A stretch of DNA of 64,000 nucleotides from Streptomyces sp. HUAS ZL42. Its GTDB lineage: Bacteria > Actinomycetota > Actinomycetes > Streptomycetales > Streptomycetaceae. The notes under the pieces were generated by a model that saw only the letters and a list, made by a program, of their open reading frames with translations, did not search any database and was not told the DNA's origin. Both the position numbers and the translations under genes were made by a program. The stretch spans positions 9,211,001-9,275,000 of the forward strand of contig NZ_CP160403.1 of assembly GCF_040782645.1 (NCBI RefSeq), written 5' to 3'. Below are positions 37,688-45,656 of the stretch, piece after piece (the stretch's first letter is position 1; every line of letters starts with the position of its first letter).

Positions 37688-39211
37688 GTGGCTGGCCGAG
37701 ACGAGGGGAACCGTCATGAGGACGGGACGGGCGGCGCCGACTTGATGTGGGCGGAGGAACTCCTCGACCACCTGCGCCCCACCGGACGCGACATCCGCAA
37801 GGTGGTGGACTGGCTCGCGCAGACCCTGCACGCGACCGCGTCGCTCCAGGACGACACCGGCACCCTCCTCGCCGGGCTGCCGACACGGCTGGACCACGAC
37901 CTGGTGGCGGACATCGTCACCGGCCGGATCGCCTCCGCGGCCTGGGACGGTCAGGGGCAGCACCTGCGCCTGGTCAGGGTCGGCCTGCCGCACGGCGCGT
38001 CGGCGGGCGTGCTGGCGGTGGCGCGCACCACGCCCTTCGACCGGCGCGCCTCCGACGTCGTCACCCACACCGCCGCCGTGCTCGAACTGCTTCTGCGGGC
38101 ACGTGAGACGACCGCGACCGGGCGTCGTCTCAAGCGGGCGACCGCCGATCTGCGCCTGGCCATCCTGCAGTTGCTGATGGTCGAGGACATCGTCGCGGCG
38201 CGCCGTGTCGCGGCCGGCCTCTGGCCCGGTCTGCTCGACACCGACACCGCATGCGTCTACGTCGTCGAAAGCTCCCCCGAGGACCGCGACCGGCTCGCCG
38301 ATGAGTGCCTCGTCGCGACGGAGGAGCGGGCCCTGGTCGTGCGCTGCCCGGCCATGGACGCCCACGTCATCGTCGTGACCCCCGGCGCCTCCGAGGGAAC
38401 CGAGCTGCGCTCCCTGCTCGAGCGGCACCCCGAGACGTTCCTCGGCGGCAGCGCCTGCCAGAGCCTCGCCCGCACCGCCACCGCGTACGGGCAGGCGGTC
38501 AGCGCCCTCGCCGTCGCGCGTTTCCGCCCGGACAAGGCGGCCGTGTACGCCGAACGCACCCACCCCGAGCGCCTCATGGACCCGTCCGTGCTCCGCACCT
38601 GGACGACCCGCCTGCTGCGCCCGCTCGACACCCTCCCGCACCACACCCGCGCCGAACTGCTCGCCACCACCCGGCTCGGCCTCGAGTTCACCGCGGTCAG
38701 CGCAGCGAAAGTGCTCGGAGTCAGCCGCAACACCGTCCGCGCCCGCATGGAACGCGTGGAAGGCCTGCTGCGCACCGACTTCTCCGACCTCACCGTCCGA
38801 GCCGTCGTCCATCTCGCCCTCAACACCCAGGCCGGCCTGGCGGAGGAGGCGGCCGCCGACTGCGACGAGACCGCGAGGCTCGCCGATCTGCTCGCCGGAT
38901 CCGGCGTCCGCTCCTGGGCGCGCGACCTGCTGACGCGCCTGGACTCCGACGCCCGCGACCTGCGCCGCACGCTGCGCACCTGGATCGCCGCCGGAGGCAA
39001 CGCCGAACGGGCCGCGCAACTGCTCGGAGTGCACGCCCAGACCGTGCGGGAGCACGTCCGCGGCGCCGAGCCCGTCCTCGAACGCCAGCTCCTCGCCGCC
39101 GGCAGCGACCTGTACGAAGTCGTGCTCGCCCATCTGGTCACGGGAGAGCTCGACCACCCCGACCTGCACCGGACGAAAGCGGGTCATCCGGACTCACCTG
39201 TGCATGGGTGA
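37688..39211 (+). CDS. PucR/CdaR-like regulator with two C-terminal HTH units
   Basis: Regulator of 507 residues. A GAF-like sensor region (about 25-160) leads to a central part and a PucR-type HTH (Val-Ser-Ala-Ala-Lys-Val-Leu-Gly-Val-Ser-Arg-Asn-Thr-Val-Arg, about 338-352). A second similar unit follows (Ala-Ala-Gln-Leu-Leu-Gly-Val-His-Ala-Gln-Thr-Val-Arg, about 445-457). Two such units in one chain are unusual. GTG 37688 has GGGGAAGG five bases upstream, better than the GTG at 37664. It is convergent with the P450 gene and may control it. Confidence 0.85.
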   Translation: MAGRDEGNRHEDGTGGADLMWAEELLDHLRPTGRDIRKVVDWLAQTLHATASLQDDTGTLLAGLPTRLDHDLVADIVTGRIASAAWDGQGQHLRLVRVGLPHGASAGVLAVARTTPFDRRASDVVTHTAAVLELLLRARETTATGRRLKRATADLRLAILQLLMVEDIVAARRVAAGLWPGLLDTDTACVYVVESSPEDRDRLADECLVATEERALVVRCPAMDAHVIVVTPGASEGTELRSLLERHPETFLGGSACQSLARTATAYGQAVSALAVARFRPDKAAVYAERTHPERLMDPSVLRTWTTRLLRPLDTLPHHTRAELLATTRLGLEFTAVSAAKVLGVSRNTVRARMERVEGLLRTDFSDLTVRAVVHLALNTQAGLAEEAAADCDETARLADLLAGSGVRSWARDLLTRLDSDARDLRRTLRTWIAAGGNAERAAQLLGVHAQTVREHVRGAEPVLERQLLAAGSDLYEVVLAHLVTGELDHPDLHRTKAGHPDSPVHG

Positions 39212-39292
39212 GCCCTCCGGGCGGGGGAGCGGGCATCAACACGGTTCACAACCGGTTGCCGAGCCACGTAAGTTCAACGCACCGCGGGGGTA

Positions 39293-39315
39293 CGACCGGA
39301 ACGGGGGACCGGTCG
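39293..39315. terminator. Hairpin between the convergent regulator and P450 genes
   Basis: CGACCGG and CCGGTCG form a seven-base-pair stem around a nine-base loop, 18 bases from the P450 stop. Confidence 0.45.
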
Positions 39316-39332
39316 CTGCCCCCGCGCGCATG

Positions 39333-40565
39333 TCACCCCCGCAGGCGGACCGGGACCTCCCGCCAGCCGAAGGCGATGAAGGACGGCACCTGACGCAGCT
39401 CGTCCGCGCCCACGGCCGGCCGCAGACCGGGGAAGCGCTCGAAGAGCGCCGGCAGCGCGGTCAGCGCCTCCATCCGCGCCAGGGGTGCTCCGATGCACCG
39501 GTGCACACCGATGCCGAACGCCAGATGGTCGTCGGCCCCGCGCGCCGCGTCGAAGGCGTCCGCGTCCGGCCCGTAGTGCGCGGGATCGAGACCCGCCGCC
39601 GCGTACGTCGTGATGATGGCGTCCCCGGCCGGGACGGTGACATCGCCGACGATGAGGTCCTCGACCGCGAACCGCAACGGCAGCGAGGCGATCGAGGGGT
39701 GCACCCGCAGCGTCTCGTCGACGACGGCGTCCCAGCCGATGTCCCCGCGCCGCACGGCCGCCAGCTGCTCCGGATGCCGCAGCAGGGCCACCACCGCGTT
39801 CCCGATCAGATTGACCGTCGTCTCGAATCCGGCCCCGATGACCAGAAGCAGCGTGTACAGCAGCTCCTCGTCGCTGAGCCGGTCCCCGTCCTCGTCCCGC
39901 ACCCGGATCAGCTCGGTCGTGAGGTCGTCGCCGGGGTGCTCGGTCTTGTGGGCGATGAGTCCGCCGAGGACCGTGCCGATCTGCTCCTGCACGAACGCGG
40001 CGTGCTCGGGGCTCGGGTCGGAGGTGTCCATGATGGCCGCGACGAGCCGGACGTTGGCCTCCCGCAACTCCTCGGGGACACCGAACAGTTCACAGATGAT
40101 CTGCATGGGCAGGGGATGCGCGAAGGCCGCCTTCAGATCGACGACCTGATCGCCTGCGGCGGCGGCCTCGAGGGCGTCGAGCAGTTCGGTGGTGACCGCC
40201 TCCACCCGCGGCCGCATCGCCTCGGTGCGCCGGTGTGTGAAGCTCGGCGCCACCAGTTTGCGCAGCCGCGTGTGGTCGGCGCCGTACGTGGAGAGCATGT
40301 TGACCACGCCGACCCAGCCCAGGATCCAGCCCCAGGAAGGGTGTTCACCGATCTCCGGCCACAGCCTCCAGTGCCGCCGGGGGTCCTTGCTGACGCGGGG
40401 GTCGAGGATCAGCTCCCTGAGGGTGTCGTAGCCGGTGGGTGCCCAGGCCGGTATGCCGCCGGGGAGTTCGACGGGCACCATCGGCCCGAGGGCGCGCAGC
40501 CGGGCGCTCTCGGCGGCGATGTCCGCGCCGAACGGGTCGAGGGCGATGCGGTCGGTCACGGTCAC
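39333..40565 (-). CDS. Cytochrome P450
   Basis: Soluble bacterial class I P450 of 410 residues. The heme loop is Phe-Gly-Ile-Gly-Val-His-Arg-Cys357-Ile-Gly-Ala-Pro. The I-helix reads Gly-Ala-Gly-Phe-Glu-Thr-Thr, and the K-helix ExxR is Glu-Thr-Leu-Arg. The oxygen-binding Ala/Gly-Gly-x-Glu/Asp-Thr pattern is therefore present. GTG 40565 has AGGAG seven bases upstream. No ferredoxin gene follows, so electrons must come from elsewhere. Substrate unknown. Confidence 0.95.
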   Translation of the reverse strand: MTVTDRIALDPFGADIAAESARLRALGPMVPVELPGGIPAWAPTGYDTLRELILDPRVSKDPRRHWRLWPEIGEHPSWGWILGWVGVVNMLSTYGADHTRLRKLVAPSFTHRRTEAMRPRVEAVTTELLDALEAAAAGDQVVDLKAAFAHPLPMQIICELFGVPEELREANVRLVAAIMDTSDPSPEHAAFVQEQIGTVLGGLIAHKTEHPGDDLTTELIRVRDEDGDRLSDEELLYTLLLVIGAGFETTVNLIGNAVVALLRHPEQLAAVRRGDIGWDAVVDETLRVHPSIASLPLRFAVEDLIVGDVTVPAGDAIITTYAAAGLDPAHYGPDADAFDAARGADDHLAFGIGVHRCIGAPLARMEALTALPALFERFPGLRPAVGADELRQVPSFIAFGWREVPVRLRG

Positions 40566-40741
40566 GAGCGATCTCCTGGCTGGTCGGGCGAGCGAGGGCT
40601 GAAGCGCACGGGCAGCGCAGCCCACTACACACCGTCATCGCTTGATCTCGCACGGTTGAGCGAATTTTCGCCCCGAAAATGGCCGGGCCCCGACCCTTTC
40701 CCGTGCCGACTGGCGGAATCGGGGGGCTTTCCATCGGGGCC

Positions 40742-40766
40742 GTGTGCTCCGGCAGAGGCTGGGTAC
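40742..40766 (+). promoter_or_regulatory. SigB-type promoter
   Basis: GTGT, 15 bases, then GGGTAC, matching the streptomycete general-stress consensus GnnT-N14-16-GGGTAC/T. The gene start lies 49 bases downstream. The sigma factor at 9093-9896 belongs to the class that reads such promoters. Confidence 0.6.
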
Positions 40767-40815
40767 CCGGTTCCGCGCTGAGGGATCACGACGAGTACTC
40801 AGGGAGGAGATCCGT

Positions 40816-41049
40816 ATGGCCACGGGCATGGAGACCGGCGGTCTGACCGGTACGCGCGACAAGGACTACGACCTGATCTGGTACGTGGAGGAGTGCCTGA
40901 ACAACGCACTGCGCCTGGAGACCTACATCCAGGACGCGGAACGCGACAAGGACAACGAGGTCGCGGAGCTGTTCCGCAAGGCCCAGGCCGACAGCCGTAA
41001 GGGCGCCGAACTGGGCAAGGGTCTCCTGGCAGCGCGGCTGCACGGCTGA
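40816..41049 (+). CDS. Small conserved protein, likely stress-induced
   Basis: Protein of 77 residues, mostly helical and rich in charged residues (Asp-Leu-Ile-Trp-Tyr-Val-Glu-Glu-Cys-Leu-Asn-Asn-Ala, then Asp-Ala-Glu-Arg-Asp-Lys-Asp). No signal peptide or membrane segment. GGAGGAG precedes ATG 40816 by five to eight bases. The SigB-type promoter just upstream and a hairpin terminator just downstream suggest a single-gene stress transcript. I recognise no named family. Confidence 0.8.
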   Translation: MATGMETGGLTGTRDKDYDLIWYVEECLNNALRLETYIQDAERDKDNEVAELFRKAQADSRKGAELGKGLLAARLHG

Positions 41050-41071
41050 CCCCGGTCGAAACGACGGCCGA

Positions 41072-41093
41072 CGCCCGCTCCCCCGAGCGGGCG
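41072..41093. terminator. Terminator after the small stress-type gene
   Basis: CGCCCGCTC-CCCC-GAGCGGGCG, a nine-base-pair stem with a four-base loop, 22 bases beyond the stop. A second hairpin, GCCCCCGG with CCGGGGGC, follows near 41114-41141. Confidence 0.75.
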
Positions 41094-41300
41094 CGACGGC
41101 CGGTACGACCGACGCCCCCGGCTCCGTTGCGGACCGGGGGCAAGGCCTCTGTGGTCCTTCTCCAGGCTGCGGCGCCCGGTCTTTGAGGCGAGTTGGCATG
41201 GAATGTGAAGGGAGTTGATTCCCCCGGGGCGAATTGGCACAGTGCGCGGCTGCACACCCGCCGACCGCAGCGTGCCGATGCTGCCGCCGAAAGGACACCC

Positions 41301-42218
41301 ATGCCCTGTTTCTCCTCGCTGCCCCTTGCGCTGCACCGCACCGGGGCAGCTCTCGTGGCGGCAGTCACCCTGGCCGTGACGGTCGGCCCCCTCGGCGGGA
41401 CGGCTTCCGCGTACACCGCCGACTCCGGCTCCCTCAGCTTCAGCGGTGACCCGGGTGAGAAGGTCTCCGGAGGCGAGGCCATGGGGTTCACCACGGACAC
41501 GGGAAGCGACTTCGACGTCAGCGGCGCGCGGGACGAGAACAGCGTCTTCGTCCAGGTGATCGCTCCCGACGGCGTCCGCTGGGCGCTCAACATGGCGGCC
41601 CCGAGCGGCCAGAGGTTGACCAGCGGCACGACGTACGCCGGCGCACAGCGTTGGCCGAACGTCCAGCCCGGGTCTCCCGAACTGGAGTTCAGCGGCACGG
41701 ACCGCGACTGCGTGAGCACCGGCATCGGCAGCTTCACCATCGAGAACATCAGCTTCGGCCCATACGGTTCCGTACGCTCGCTCGATGCCACGTTCGAGCA
41801 GTCCTGCGACAACTCCGGGCTCTATCTGCGCGGCTCGATCCACGCCGTGATGCCCGAGCCCCCGGTCGCGCTCGCCGTGGGCGTGACCGCCGATGCCGCG
41901 GGCACGGTTCCGCCGCAGGGCGGACAGCCGACGGTGAGCGGCACTGTCACGTGCACGAAGGCGGCGCGGGTGGCGCTGGACGGGCGGGTCACCCAGGTAC
42001 AGAAGCGCGCGACGGTCGGCAACTGGTTCACGGCGGTGGTCGCCTGCACGCCCGGCAGCCCGGTGCCGTGGACGGCTACTCCGCAGGCCTCCGCGGACGC
42101 GGTGCCGTTCGCCCCGGGACCGGCGGATCTGACCGTGGCGGCGAAGGCGGACGACACGGACTACGGCGTGACGGTGCAGACGACCACGGCGACGACGGTC
42201 ACCCTGACCCGGTCCTGA
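41301..42218 (+). CDS. Secreted protein of unknown function
   Basis: Protein of 305 residues with a signal peptide (Ala-Ala-Leu-Val... ending Thr-Ala-Ser-Ala near residue 36). The mature part appears all-beta: about 40-190 forms one domain with a possible disulfide (Asp-Cys-Val ... Ser-Cys-Asp), and about 195-305 a second domain with two Cys. No catalytic motif recognised. ATG 41301 has AAGGA five bases upstream. A very strong terminator follows. Probably an extracellular binding or structural protein. Confidence 0.8.
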   Translation: MPCFSSLPLALHRTGAALVAAVTLAVTVGPLGGTASAYTADSGSLSFSGDPGEKVSGGEAMGFTTDTGSDFDVSGARDENSVFVQVIAPDGVRWALNMAAPSGQRLTSGTTYAGAQRWPNVQPGSPELEFSGTDRDCVSTGIGSFTIENISFGPYGSVRSLDATFEQSCDNSGLYLRGSIHAVMPEPPVALAVGVTADAAGTVPPQGGQPTVSGTVTCTKAARVALDGRVTQVQKRATVGNWFTAVVACTPGSPVPWTATPQASADAVPFAPGPADLTVAAKADDTDYGVTVQTTTATTVTLTRS

Positions 42219-42238
42219 GCCGGGCGGCCACCCTGTCG

Positions 42239-42297
42239 CCCTGCCGCTGCCGCCCGTTCCGGCCCAGGTTGCGGCCGGAACGGGCGCCACGGCAGGG
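42239..42297. terminator. Long two-part stem-loop
   Basis: The inner stem CGCCCGTTCCGGCC / GGCCGGAACGGGCG (42251-42286) is a perfect 14 base pairs with an eight-base loop. Outer arms CCCTGCCG and CGGCAGGG flank it with small bulges. It lies between the secreted protein and the next rightward gene, only eight bases from the next start. Confidence 0.8.
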
Positions 42298-42304
42298 TTC
42301 GGGT

Positions 42305-42763
42305 GTGGCCACTTTGCTGATCGTCCATCACACGCCCTCGCCCAACTGCCAGGCGATGTTCGAGGCCGTCGTCTCCGGCGCGACGACGGAGGAGATCGAG
42401 GACGTCCACGTCGTACGCCGTGCGGCACTGTCCGCCACGGCCTCCGACGTGCTCGCCGCCGACGGATACCTGCTGGGCACCCCGGCGAACCTCGGCTACA
42501 TGTCCGGCGCCCTGAAGCATTTCTTCGACCAGATCTACTACCCGTGCCTGGACTCCACACGCGGCCGGCCCTTCGGCTACTACGTGCACGGCGGCAACGA
42601 CGTCACGGGTGCGGTACGGGGCATCGAGTCGATCACGACCGGACTCGGCTGGCGGCGCGCCGCAGCGCCGGTGACCGTGACGGGCGAGCCGGCCAAGGCC
42701 GACTTGGAGGCGTGCTGGGAACTCGGCGCGACGGTGGCCGCCGGTCTGAGCACCTCCTCCTGA
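42305..42763 (+). CDS. Flavodoxin-like / NAD(P)H-dependent FMN reductase-type protein
   Basis: Protein of 152 residues with a flavodoxin fold. The phosphate-loop region is His-His-Thr-Pro-Ser-Pro-Asn-Cys (about 8-15), and Gly-Thr-Pro-Ala-Asn-Leu-Gly-Tyr-Met-Ser-Gly, Lys-His-Phe-Phe-Asp-Gln follow as in flavodoxin-family quinone reductases. The start is GTG 42305; the ribosome binding site is weak and lies inside the hairpin before it. It is convergent with the PLD-like gene (24 bases). Electron partner unknown; it could serve the nearby P450 only by speculation. Confidence 0.83.
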   Translation: MATLLIVHHTPSPNCQAMFEAVVSGATTEEIEDVHVVRRAALSATASDVLAADGYLLGTPANLGYMSGALKHFFDQIYYPCLDSTRGRPFGYYVHGGNDVTGAVRGIESITTGLGWRRAAAPVTVTGEPAKADLEACWELGATVAAGLSTSS

Positions 42764-42786
42764 CCCCGGCCTGCCGTCGCCGATCC

Positions 42787-44085
42787 TCAACCGCCGCAGG
42801 CGGAGCGGATCTTGTTGAACGCGGCCACGTACTGCGCGTGGTAGGACGCGCTGCGGATCTGCACGATCGCCTCGTCGGCCGAGCGCAGCGACGACCCCGT
42901 CAGATTGGCACTGCCGGTGTAGACGCGTGGAGAGGCGTCGCCCTTGAAGCCGCCGTCGATCAGGATCAGCTTGTTGTGCGGGCGGACGTCGATGCCCGGC
43001 CCGTTAGGAATCCGGCACCTGCGATGCCGGACGCCTGCGGCGGTCAGCCTGCTGGTGATCCTGTTGTCGCTCTCGGCGTAGACGACGTCGATCGCGCAGC
43101 CGCTGCCACGCAGCCCGGCCAGTCTGTCGGCGACCTGGATGCGTGAGCCGTAGAAGTAGTGCATCACGATGCGGACGTTGGTCCGGTGGCGTTGGCCGTC
43201 CGTGCCGGTATACGCGCAGCCGAGCTCGTTCAGCACGTTGACGACGGTGTCGGTGGCCGGGTTGTAGTACGAGCTGTCACCGCGTGGGAAGAAGAAACCC
43301 CGGTACGTCGCGCCCACCGGTGTGGAGAAGTACGCGTTGTTCCTGCCGCCTGGCAGGTAGCGACCCTGGCGGAGCTGCTCGTGGTACCAGGCGTACGCGT
43401 CGTACACGGCAGTGTCCGAGAAGGTCACGGAGTCGTTGAAGGACTCGACCTTGTACCAGTCGGAGAGGTTCGAGGAGGTCTGGAAGACCACCTTCGAGTA
43501 GCTGGTGCCGTCGTCGAAGGGCCCGATCCTCGAGAAGACGAAGAACTTGTTGTGGCTGTACGCCGGTGCGGGCGGCGCGACGGCCAGGCAGCCGCGTCGG
43601 ACGTCGTCCACGTGGTCGGCGTCCTCGAACCTGTCGTCGCAGACCACGACCCAGGAGCGGGCGGCGTCGTTGGTGCCGAGCCCGGCCCTGAGGGACTGGT
43701 AGGCCGCGTTCGCGTACTCCACGCCGTTGGGATCGACATAGGTCGAGTCGTCGACGACGAGCCTGACGTCGACGCCGCGCCGGTGGGCGGCGAGCAGCGC
43801 GCCCGCGACCTCCTGGTCCCTGAACTCGTACATCGAACCGCGGATCTGGGCTCGGGCGGGTGTCGCGTCGATCAACCGGACGAGCTGAGTGAAGATCGCC
43901 TTCTGCTGCGCGGCCGTGCCCCGCGGGTCATTGAACACGGGGCCGTTCACCACCGGCTTGGCAAGCGCGACGGCCGGTGTCGCGCCGCCGAGGAGAAGTG
44001 CGGCCACCAGGGACAGGACGAGGGCGGCGGGCGGCACCGCGCGGCGGTACCGGGGCGGACACGGGCGCACAGTCGATCGGGTCAT
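42787..44085 (-). CDS. Secreted phospholipase D-like protein
   Basis: Protein of 432 residues with a signal peptide (to about residue 42, Ala-Val-Ala-Leu-Ala). It has two PLD half-motifs: His-Asn-Lys-Phe-Phe-Val-Phe-Ser in the first half, where Ser replaces the expected Asp of His-x-Lys-x4-Asp, and a complete His-Asn-Lys-Leu-Ile-Leu-Ile-Asp in the second. Each is followed by Ser-Asn-Leu-type segments (Gln-Thr-Ser-Ser-Asn-Leu, Gly-Ser-Ala-Asn-Leu). Several Cys suggest disulfides. ATG 44085. It could be a phospholipase or a secreted nuclease. Confidence 0.88.
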   Translation of the reverse strand: MTRSTVRPCPPRYRRAVPPAALVLSLVAALLLGGATPAVALAKPVVNGPVFNDPRGTAAQQKAIFTQLVRLIDATPARAQIRGSMYEFRDQEVAGALLAAHRRGVDVRLVVDDSTYVDPNGVEYANAAYQSLRAGLGTNDAARSWVVVCDDRFEDADHVDDVRRGCLAVAPPAPAYSHNKFFVFSRIGPFDDGTSYSKVVFQTSSNLSDWYKVESFNDSVTFSDTAVYDAYAWYHEQLRQGRYLPGGRNNAYFSTPVGATYRGFFFPRGDSSYYNPATDTVVNVLNELGCAYTGTDGQRHRTNVRIVMHYFYGSRIQVADRLAGLRGSGCAIDVVYAESDNRITSRLTAAGVRHRRCRIPNGPGIDVRPHNKLILIDGGFKGDASPRVYTGSANLTGSSLRSADEAIVQIRSASYHAQYVAAFNKIRSACGG

Positions 44086-44242
44086 CTTCGCTTTCCCGGA
44101 GGTGAGTACGCGGATGATCACAGCAACAGCAAGATCACTCTGCGCCGGGAGGACCCGGCCGACCACCCGGGGCTGAGGCATTCGGGGCATCCGCTGGGCT
44201 CTTCGAGTGGCGAACTCCTGGACGGGCCGGCCGGCACCGGGA

Positions 44243-44911
44243 TCACTCCGAGGCCGGATCCTCCTGGTGGCGCGCCGTGACGTCGGCGAGGTACCCGCGG
44301 AGCATGACCTTGGCCTCGTCGAGGAGATCCGCATCGCCCTCCGGGGTGCGGCGGAAAGCCTCCTGGGCGAGCGCGTCGGCGGCGAGGACCGCGGCGTGGC
44401 AGACCCGGCCGAGTGTCCCGTCGTCGAGGGTGACGCCGAGACCGAGCAGGATGCGGCGGATCCCGTCGGCCATCCGGCGCTTGTGCTCGCGGTCGGCGGC
44501 ACGGGTCTGCTCGGTCAGGCCGCTGCCGAACCACAGGGCGCGGAAGCCGTGTTCGGTGCGGTAGATCCCGGCGTAGGCGTCGATGAGCACACCGACCGGG
44601 TCGTCCCACCGCTGCTGCGCCGCGGCCTGGACGAGGTCGTCCATGACGGCCTCGAGTTTCGCGAAGTAGCGTCCCGCGAGGGCGTCGATGATCGCCTCAC
44701 GGTCGGGCAGGTACTGGTACAGCGAACCGACCGACACCTTCGCCGCCGCTGCGACCCGTGTCGTGGTGAGCGCCTGCACGCCCTCCTCGACCAGTACGCG
44801 CTCCGCGGCCTCCAGAACCCGGGCCAGACGGGCCTTGCTGCGCGCCTGTTGGGGAGTGCGGCGCAGGGCCACGCTCCAGGTGCCGCCGGCGTCTGCGGTC
44901 GGCTCGCCCAC
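44243..44911 (-). CDS. TetR family regulator
   Basis: Regulator of 222 residues. The N-terminal HTH reads Val-Leu-Glu-Ala-Ala-Glu-Arg-Val-Leu ... Thr-Thr-Arg-Val-Ala-Ala-Ala-Ala-Lys-Val-Ser-Val-Gly-Ser-Leu-Tyr-Gln-Tyr (about 32-67); the rest is a helical ligand domain. GTG 44911 starts the frame. It is divergent from the aldolase-kinase pair; an inverted repeat between them is its likely operator, so it probably represses that pair. Confidence 0.9.
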   Translation of the reverse strand: MGEPTADAGGTWSVALRRTPQQARSKARLARVLEAAERVLVEEGVQALTTTRVAAAAKVSVGSLYQYLPDREAIIDALAGRYFAKLEAVMDDLVQAAAQQRWDDPVGVLIDAYAGIYRTEHGFRALWFGSGLTEQTRAADREHKRRMADGIRRILLGLGVTLDDGTLGRVCHAAVLAADALAQEAFRRTPEGDADLLDEAKVMLRGYLADVTARHQEDPASE

Positions 44912-44930
44912 GGAACAGCCTCCGAATCTG

Positions 44931-44957
44931 AACGTGACTTTGTTTCATGTTTACGTT
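44931..44957. promoter_or_regulatory. Imperfect inverted repeat, possible TetR operator
   Basis: AACGT ... ACGTT arms are 17 bases apart in the 58-base divergent gap between the TetR and aldolase genes. The gap is much AT-richer than its surroundings, and the aldolase ATG follows the right arm by 12 bases with no ribosome binding site, suggesting a short or absent leader. Confidence 0.4.
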
Positions 44958-44969
44958 ACCGTCGCGCAC

Positions 44970-45656
44970 ATGACCGACTCAAGCGAGGCGCTGGGTCAGG
45001 AACGGGCCGCCGTGGCGCAGGCGTGCCGCAGCCTGGGAGCCGAGGGCCTGCTCATCGGTACGGCCGGGAACGTCAGCGTACGCGTGGGGGAGCGGGTCGC
45101 GGTCAGCGCGACCGGTTCGGTCCTCGCCGAACTGACCGCGGACCAGGTGACAGTGGTCGACCTCGACGGCACGATCGTCGCCGGGACCCTGCGGCCCACC
45201 TCGGAACTGGAGCTGCACCTCGGTGTCTACCGCCGTTACGGCGCCGGTGCGGTCGTCCACACCCACGCCCCCATGGCGACGGCGCTGTCCTGCGTACTGG
45301 ATGAACTCCCGTGCATCCACTACCAGTTGCTCGCTCTCGGCGGCACCGTGCGGGTCGCCCCGTACGCCACCTTCGGTACCCCGGAGCTCGCCGCGTCGGT
45401 ACTGGCCGCGCTCGACGGCCGCAGCGCCGCACTCATGGCCAACCACGGCGCGCTCACCCACGGGCCGACACTCGACAAGGCGGTCGAGAACGCCCTGCTG
45501 CTCGAGTGGGCCTGCGGCGTCTACCAGCGGGCGGCCGCCCTCGGACAGCCCCGCGTCCTGGACGAACAGCAGCAGCTCGCGGTGATCGAGGCCGCCATCG
45601 CACGCAACTACGGCACCACCCAACCCGTACCACCCGTGCAGGAGGGAAACCGATGA
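44970..45656 (+). CDS. Class II aldolase/adducin family protein
   Basis: Zinc-dependent fuculose/ribulose-phosphate-aldolase-type protein of 228 residues. Gly-Thr-Ala-Gly-Asn-Val-Ser (about 30-36) binds phosphate. The zinc His residues are in His-Thr-His-Ala-Pro-Met (about 94-99) and Asn-His-Gly-Ala-Leu (about 156-160). The stop overlaps the PfkB kinase start (ATGA), so the kinase probably makes its phosphorylated substrate. Controlled most likely by the divergent TetR gene. Confidence 0.9.
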   Translation: MTDSSEALGQERAAVAQACRSLGAEGLLIGTAGNVSVRVGERVAVSATGSVLAELTADQVTVVDLDGTIVAGTLRPTSELELHLGVYRRYGAGAVVHTHAPMATALSCVLDELPCIHYQLLALGGTVRVAPYATFGTPELAASVLAALDGRSAALMANHGALTHGPTLDKAVENALLLEWACGVYQRAAALGQPRVLDEQQQLAVIEAAIARNYGTTQPVPPVQEGNR

